Source: Adiantum capillus-veneris
Lineage: Eukaryota; Streptophyta; Polypodiopsida; Polypodiales; Pteridaceae
Direction of reading: 5' to 3'
NCBI GenBank assembly: GCA_014529385.2
Contig: CM043960.1
Span: 121,429,543-121,493,542, forward strand
DNA: 64,000 bases
The notes beneath the pieces were generated by a model that saw only the letters and a program-made list of their open reading frames with translations, was not told the origin of the DNA and did no database searches. The number at the start of each line of letters is the position of its first letter. The first letter of the stretch is position 1. The translations under genes were made by a program, and so were the position numbers. This document shows positions 58,829 to 64,000 of this stretch, piece by piece.

Positions 58829-59447
58829 CATACTCATCTATCATAGAAGTTATATCATTGTGAGTTGCTATAGACACCACATTAACTTTTGGTCATCGTG
58901 AAAGTGCATCGGCCACTTGATTGTGCTTACCAGCAATGTGAGCAATATGAAAATAAAATTGCGAAATAAAATTTTCCCACCTCATTTGTTTGTCAGAAAT
59001 CTTAATTTTCATCATGAAGCACTTGAGACTAAATGCCCAAGACCCGTTCATCTGTATTGTGTCTTCGACTCTCATATGCTATGGCATGTCCTTCTTAAAG
59101 CAACATTTATCCAAGGCAATCACCACAAGCATCACATAGGATCTACAATGGCTTTGAGAGATCCGAAAGCATAAGGACTAGTTGGGAGGAAAGCTTCTCT
59201 TTGAGCTTTTCAAAAGAATTTTTCTCCTTAGCAGTCCATGAGTACTTAACGTTCTTCCTTGTTAAGTCATGTAATGGTCTTGCTATTTGAGAGAATTTTG
59301 CTATGAAGCATCTATAGTATGCACACATACTAATAAATCTTCTTAGCTCATGTAGATTCCTTGGATTAGGCCATGCTTTTATTACCTCAAACTTTGAAGG
59401 ATCCATATGGATACCATCTTGAGAGCTAATATGACCTAAGTATGAAT
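58829..59447 (-). pseudogene. E4 RNase H and RT fragment
   Basis: Shows YLGHISSQDGIHMDPSK and HELRRFISMCAYYRCF (RT thumb), KNVKYSWTAKEKNSFEKLKE, then a shortened RNase H with HIAGKHNQVADALSR. Part of RNase H between the ESRRLD-equivalent and MKIKISDKQMRWENF regions is deleted. Homology ends at about 59447 (ATCTCTTG), where N6 begins. Confidence 0.8.
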
Positions 59448-59449
59448 CT

Positions 59450-59821
59450 CTTGTGTGTTTGCCCTCTCTTTCTTGTGTGTGCATGTAGGTTTGATTGGAG
59501 TGTGGTGCTCGATAGATCTATGTCTGTGTGCTTGCTATTAGTGTGTTGCATGATATGATTAGTGTTATGTGCGTCTTGCAATCATTAGTGTGTGTGATTG
59601 GGTTGATTAGAGGTGAAAAGAAGTGGATGTGGAGATTGCCCTTCATTGTGGCTTAGCTCCTTCATAGGCTGAGAAGCTCACCTCATAGAGTTAACCATTC
59701 ATGTTGCCATGATTAGCTCACTAATGGTGTGAGTGTTTCCATGCCCTAGCCGAATAGCTCATCCCTCTGGATTCATAATTTTGTTGTTCATTGGAGCTAT
59801 GCAACGATGGAACCCCCAACA
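59450..59821 (+). repeat. Partial LTR of N6
   Basis: Matches the last 370 bp or so of the N5 5' LTR and ends CCCCCAACA. Confidence 0.85.
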
Positions 59822-59823
59822 TT

Positions 59824-59841
59824 TGGCGCCGTTGTTGAGGA
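59824..59841 (+). other. Primer binding site of N6
   Basis: TGGCGCCGTTGTTGAGGA, two bases after the LTR; more diverged than in N5. Confidence 0.6.
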
Positions 59842-61483
59842 AGATGGCCTACGCTAGTGTAATTGTGGCATAATCGGATGTGTTTCCTCACTATTTTCAC
59901 TTGTGTGTTTATGGTTTGTAGCTTTTGGATGTGTTTGCATGAAGCAATGTGTTCGAAATTCCCTAATTTGTCACCATATCTTGCAATTGTGTGTTTACAC
60001 ACTCTATTTTCACACTAACCCCTTGCTAATTTCACTAATTTTTGCTAACTTTCTAATTTGCTATGAAGGATTGAAGCTTTCAACGTTGAGTTGATCTTCA
60101 ATGGAAAGGTAATCAAGGTGGTATTCTCAAGCTCCCTAGAATTTAAAGATGTGTAGAATTGTGTAGAGACTCCACCATGATGCAATGTAATGTTGATGCT
60201 ATGTTGGATTGAAAATTTTTGGATTGTTCGTTTTCATGCCGTCATAATGCCGAAATTTTTAAGAATTGGTGGCGTATGAAATTGACAAGTTCAATTGCCA
60301 ATTGGTGAATGTGTGTTGCTAATGTGTGCCTAATTGATCTAGTTGCATGCTTGAATGGTCAATTGTAAGTGTGTGTGCATTCTAATTGAGTGTGTGTATA
60401 TGCCTAATTTTAGGTGTGTGTGCACTATTTTGCCCTTGTTTGTGCACCTAAAAATCAATGTGTGCTTAATGATTTTTTAATTGTGATGATTGATTTGTGT
60501 TGTGGTCATGCCCAACTAATGATTTGTGAAATCACATTGCAATTTTGACAAGATTTACCCTTTTGTGTGCGCACCTAAAGATTAGTAAAACCTGCCAATT
60601 ATTAGAGTGTGTGTGTGTGTGTGTGTGTGTGCGCGCCTAAAAAGTGCTTAATGTGCATGATTAATTCAATTTTTTATTGCATTTTTTATGTGTATAATGG
60701 TTAGTTGCTGCATTTGAGCTCAAAACAAAGATTTACACACTTCAATTGCGTCAAATTTTGACCTAATTTGCCTATTTAATTGCCTAGTGAGGATTTTATT
60801 GATCAAATTAATTGGCAAATGAATTGATGTGCTTTTTGTGATTTTGGCTACACTAATCCCCAATGTGTAGAGAATTTTTTTTTAAAAAGGATATTTTTTG
60901 GATAAATTTTATAATTTACTGGCAAATTTTTTTGCATTAATTTTTTATTAATTCCATAAAAATTTGATAACTTGTAATCTTTATGAGCTATTTTGAATGT
61001 GTTTTTAGGCTTGATTTCAAACGCATTAAGCTTTCATTTTTTGAATTTTGAGCGTTTTACTATTTTCGAGGGCCAGGTTGACAATTTTGTCGAATTTGGC
61101 ATTTTCGATTAAATTTGCTATTTTTGGTGTGCTTTTGCGTGTTGAAAGTGTTGAATTGTAATTGTAGATGATTTTCTAAGATTCCTAAAAGAAAATGGAA
61201 TCTTTTTGGACTTTTTTGGTAATTTTTGGGATTTTTTAGATTTTCGGTTAATTTTTGACCTTTTTGGATGTTTGGAAATAAAAATTAATAAAAAGATGAT
61301 TTTTGAGCTCGATGCCCGTGCCTTGCGGCGCATAAAATTATCCTTGTCGGATAGATCTTTACGGTCTCTTGGGATAGTTGCCTACGACTCTAGAATAATC
61401 TTGTTCGTTTTTCTTCTTCTGCTTCCGACCGCTCTCGTCTCGTTCCGTGTGAACCCTCCTGCCCACACCCTCTCTCTCTAACT

Positions 61484-61563
<80 letters not shown>

Positions 61564-62732
61564 CCCTCCCAAAAATCGTGATTATTAACGTTATCTCACG
61601 TCTCCCTCTCACCTCATCTCTTTCTATTCTCTCTCTCCTCATGCCCTGCACGCTGCTAGCCCACGCCCCAGAACTTGTCCTTCTCCCCTCTCTTGCCGCT
61701 AACAAGTTTCTCACGCCCGCACTTGACACTACGCCAACTTCCAAGCCTTGTCTCTCTCTCACATTCTCTCTGCACGTGTGCACGTCTCTTTCTCTCTCTC
61801 TTTTTCGTTGGCTGCAGCCCTATGCCATGTGTGCACACACATACACACACACTCCAGAGTCCGCACCTTGGTCCCCCTTTGTCTACTTTGCATTGTGCGC
61901 TGCTAACAATTTCTGGTTTGCTTAAGTTAGGTTAGCCTTAGGTTATTTAGGTTAGCTAGGGTAGTTTAAGTTAGGTTTTTTTACTTTTAAAAAAAGGGTT
62001 TTGAAAAATCACACAAAAATAGAAAAATAAAAAACTCATTAAAATATCAAAAAAAGGAGAAAAACACGATGAAAATCACAAAGAATTGTAAAAAATTCAT
62101 AAAAACTCAAAACAAATCCATAAAATTTCTAAAATTCACAAAAATTTAAAGAATTCAAAGAAAAATGATTAAAATGAAAACTTTACCAAAAATTTTATAA
62201 AAAATCATAAAAATACTTAAAATTTTAAAAAATTCAAAAATTTACAAAAAAGTTAATAAAATTAAAAAGAAAGTCATCAGAAAGAGGCAGAAAAGCAAAA
62301 AACCCACCGTCAGAGAATCACACCGAGCCAACCGCGCAAAAGCGAACAAGTCGAGAAAACAAAGCCAAGGAAATTACACCGCACAAAGTGAAGCAGAAAA
62401 ACAGTCGAAAAAGTGAGCAAAACGACCAACTCAAGCAATAGAGCGGTAGATAAATTTCAAAAAATTTGCACGCTAAAAATTGCCAGGTGCAAGCAATTGC
62501 ATTGCAAAGTAGCTTCTAGTTCGACGAATAGGGGCACAGCTCACATGTGATTGCAGATTAGGCTAGTACAAGCAGCAAAAATTCTGCTAATCAATACCAA
62601 AATCTGCTAGGAGATAGTTTTTACAGAACTTATCGACATGGACTCAAATCGAGTCAAGAATTCAAGTACAATAGAGCAAGCTAGTAGCAGTGGAAACATA
62701 AGTCCAACTGCAACAGAGCAGATTTTATAGCT
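59842..62732 (+). other. N6 leader: T-rich, (CT)n and A-rich parts
   Basis: Non-coding. (GT)n near 60604-60632, T-rich at about 60880-61270, (CT)n at 61490-61561, A-rich at about 61980-62270. It parallels the N5 leader block by block. Confidence 0.65.
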
Positions 62733-62871
62733 ATATGGCTACAATGGGGATAAATTTTTGTACACAGATTCAGAAGGCCATAGATACTTGATGAGCAGTA
62801 AAAGCAGCACAGGTGCCAAGATCTTATTGATCATAGTAAGGCCAGATCATGAGCTCCCAGATGTTCACAGA
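62733..62871 (+). pseudogene. N6 start of the novel polyprotein
   Basis: ATGGCTACAATGGGGATA matches the N5 start. After a one-base deletion the frame reads YTDSEGHRYLMSSKSSTGAK, the first Tyr-x7-Tyr module, and ends at the next insertion point, where the second module should begin. Most differences from N5 fall in third codon positions. Confidence 0.55.
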
Positions 62872-64000
62872 TGTAAGGTCTTTGACCCCGACCAAAAGAG
62901 CACCATTGTACCTTGAAATGAATATAATGGTAAAAGTTACTATTTTTAGCAGTTTTCCGAATTCTGTCAGTGCCATGATGCTTAGAATGTTTTAAAGCTT
63001 CGAAATGTGAATTAAAATAATTTTTGTAAAAAAATTCCAAAAATAGTAAGTTTTTGGTCACCTGTACCATCCAATTTTGACCATCTCGAAAAACTGCACC
63101 CGTACCCTGAATTTGAAAAAAAAGCATTTTCGGACCCCGGGGGCTGCTAAATATGGCAGGTACTCGGGCCAATACGCCTTAGTTAGAGCTCGGTATTGCA
63201 ATTTTCGGCATCAAATTCCAACTCGTATGACCCGTTTTAGCCTAAAACCAAATTTTCCCAAAACTGTCTGGGGAGGCACCGAAGCCCGAGGCTGTGTGGG
63301 AACAGGCTCCAGGCAACTCCGGGTCAGCTTTAGCAGCTAGGGGGCGCATTTTTTCATTGTGGGAGTCTTGGGAGAGTTTCCAAGCTTGCAACTAAGTGTG
63401 AGAGCTAGTTAACCAAGCCAACTGGACACTTGGTGGGTAGGAGACTGGACTTGCCATGCTTAACTGGACTAGCTCCCAGATACAAATAGCAAGCAGGGTC
63501 GATTTTCAGCTTGAGGAGGCCTATTTAAAGGTGTGCTCTCACACACACACACACATGCTCACACACACACACCCAGTATACACCCACACCTACACACACC
63601 TTGGGGAGGTGTTGCCGGTACACACACAGTTTTGAAGGAGAAGCAAGGAGGGAGGTGCTGCCAAAATTCTCATCTTGAGGATTCATTGGATCAGAAAAAT
63701 CAGAGGATTCTCAGCCCCTAATCACAGTAATTATGGTTTAATTACGGTTCTTCTTAATTCTCATCATTACTCTCTCATAATTCTCGTCTACTAGGCCTAC
63801 TTTTAGCTATAATTCCCAATAGCTGCTCTCTAAGTTTACATAGCTATACTTCATTACATAATCATCATTCAATTAGCTAATTTATGTAGCCATTCATCAT
63901 TCTTAATCGATGATTAATACATGATTAGGAAAGATTTCTCTCTCTAGGCAGCATAGTTATTAAATTGTCAGCCGATAATAATGTAGATTTGATGAAATTC
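62872..64000 (+). mobile_element. Probable LTR of another element, extending past the window
   Basis: Homology to N5 stops exactly where TGTAAGGTCTTTGACC begins, as expected for an LTR start. TATTTAAAG at about 63525 could be its TATA box, followed by (CA)n near 63540-63590. The other end, primer site and coding part lie outside the window, so family and orientation are inferred. No credible gene is visible. Confidence 0.5.

Larger units (their letters stand above)
59450..62871 (+). mobile_element. N6: truncated second copy of the N5 family
   Basis: Begins inside the LTR (3' part, to 59821). It then follows the N5 order: primer site, GTGTGT-rich and T-rich leader, (CT)n at 61490-61561, GC-richer block, A-rich arm, and the first codons of the novel polyprotein. 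It is cut at 62871 by another LTR. The left junction lies in the shared word TCTTGTGTG. This suggests a recombination junction, not a normal insertion end. Confidence 0.85.

Noticed and set aside
36612-59447. Endogenous pararetrovirus or retrovirus with an envelope gene
   Set aside because: All polymerase fragments have the gypsy order with integrase last and a chromodomain-like tail. No movement-protein or envelope-like frame lies before the 3' LTRs.
62831-63340. Two overlapping opposite frames near the end of the window
   Set aside because: No motif or homology. They fall in the probable LTR.

Overview
The window looks like nuclear DNA of a land plant with a large, repeat-rich genome. The evidence is GT-AG introns, a plant-type initiator-Met-tRNA primer site in several Ty3/gypsy elements, a tRNA-Asp-like primer site in another LTR family, Ty1/copia remains and long GA/CT/CA microsatellites. 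A fern, lycophyte or gymnosperm would fit, but the sequence alone does not decide it. No rRNA or tRNA gene, CRISPR array or bacterial gene was seen.

Layout. 1-3375 holds two convergent gene-like loci: a 5'-partial gene joining an Ulp1-type protease domain to an FCP1/NIF-like phosphatase domain, and an unrecognised two-exon gene. Each has one in-frame stop. 3398-5246 has no recognisable gene. 5699-9359 is a truncated gypsy element, E0 (minus strand, gag and 5' LTR only). 9493-18395 is a structurally complete chromovirus-like gypsy element, E1 (minus strand), with TSD AAAAC and two almost identical LTRs. It sits in the gag region of an older, broken element (18440-19182, continuing at 29513). 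That older gag is also split by N5 (19183-29507, plus strand), a 10.3-kb LTR element with no visible reverse transcriptase or integrase. N5 instead encodes a long, broken reading frame built from repeated Tyr-x7-Tyr modules. 29688-30665 is copia pol debris. 31861-33160 is a second, decayed NIF-like locus. 33460-36611 has no recognised gene.

36612-53892 is a plus-strand gypsy element, E3. Its gag is split by a complete minus-strand element, E2 (39925-48843, TSD AGAAA). The 3' LTR of E3 is cut at 53892 by the 3' LTR of another minus-strand element, E4. The E4 LTR carries a 728-bp TIR element with an 8-bp TSD and a 27-nt G run. E4 pol is interrupted by a solo LTR of the N5 family (TSD CATAC) and then breaks off at about 59450 into N6, a second N5-family copy. 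N6 is cut at 62872 by what looks like the start of a further LTR running off the window.

How the parts work together. E0-E4 are related gypsy elements with the order gag, zinc knuckle, aspartic protease, RT, RNase H, integrase, chromodomain-like tail. Only E1 is close to coding-competent, with two frameshifts. N5 has the LTRs, primer site and polypurine tract needed to be copied but would need polymerase supplied in trans. The most interesting item is the repeated-module protein of N5/N6. A covarying hairpin in the gypsy leaders and the paired Ulp1/NIF-like loci follow.
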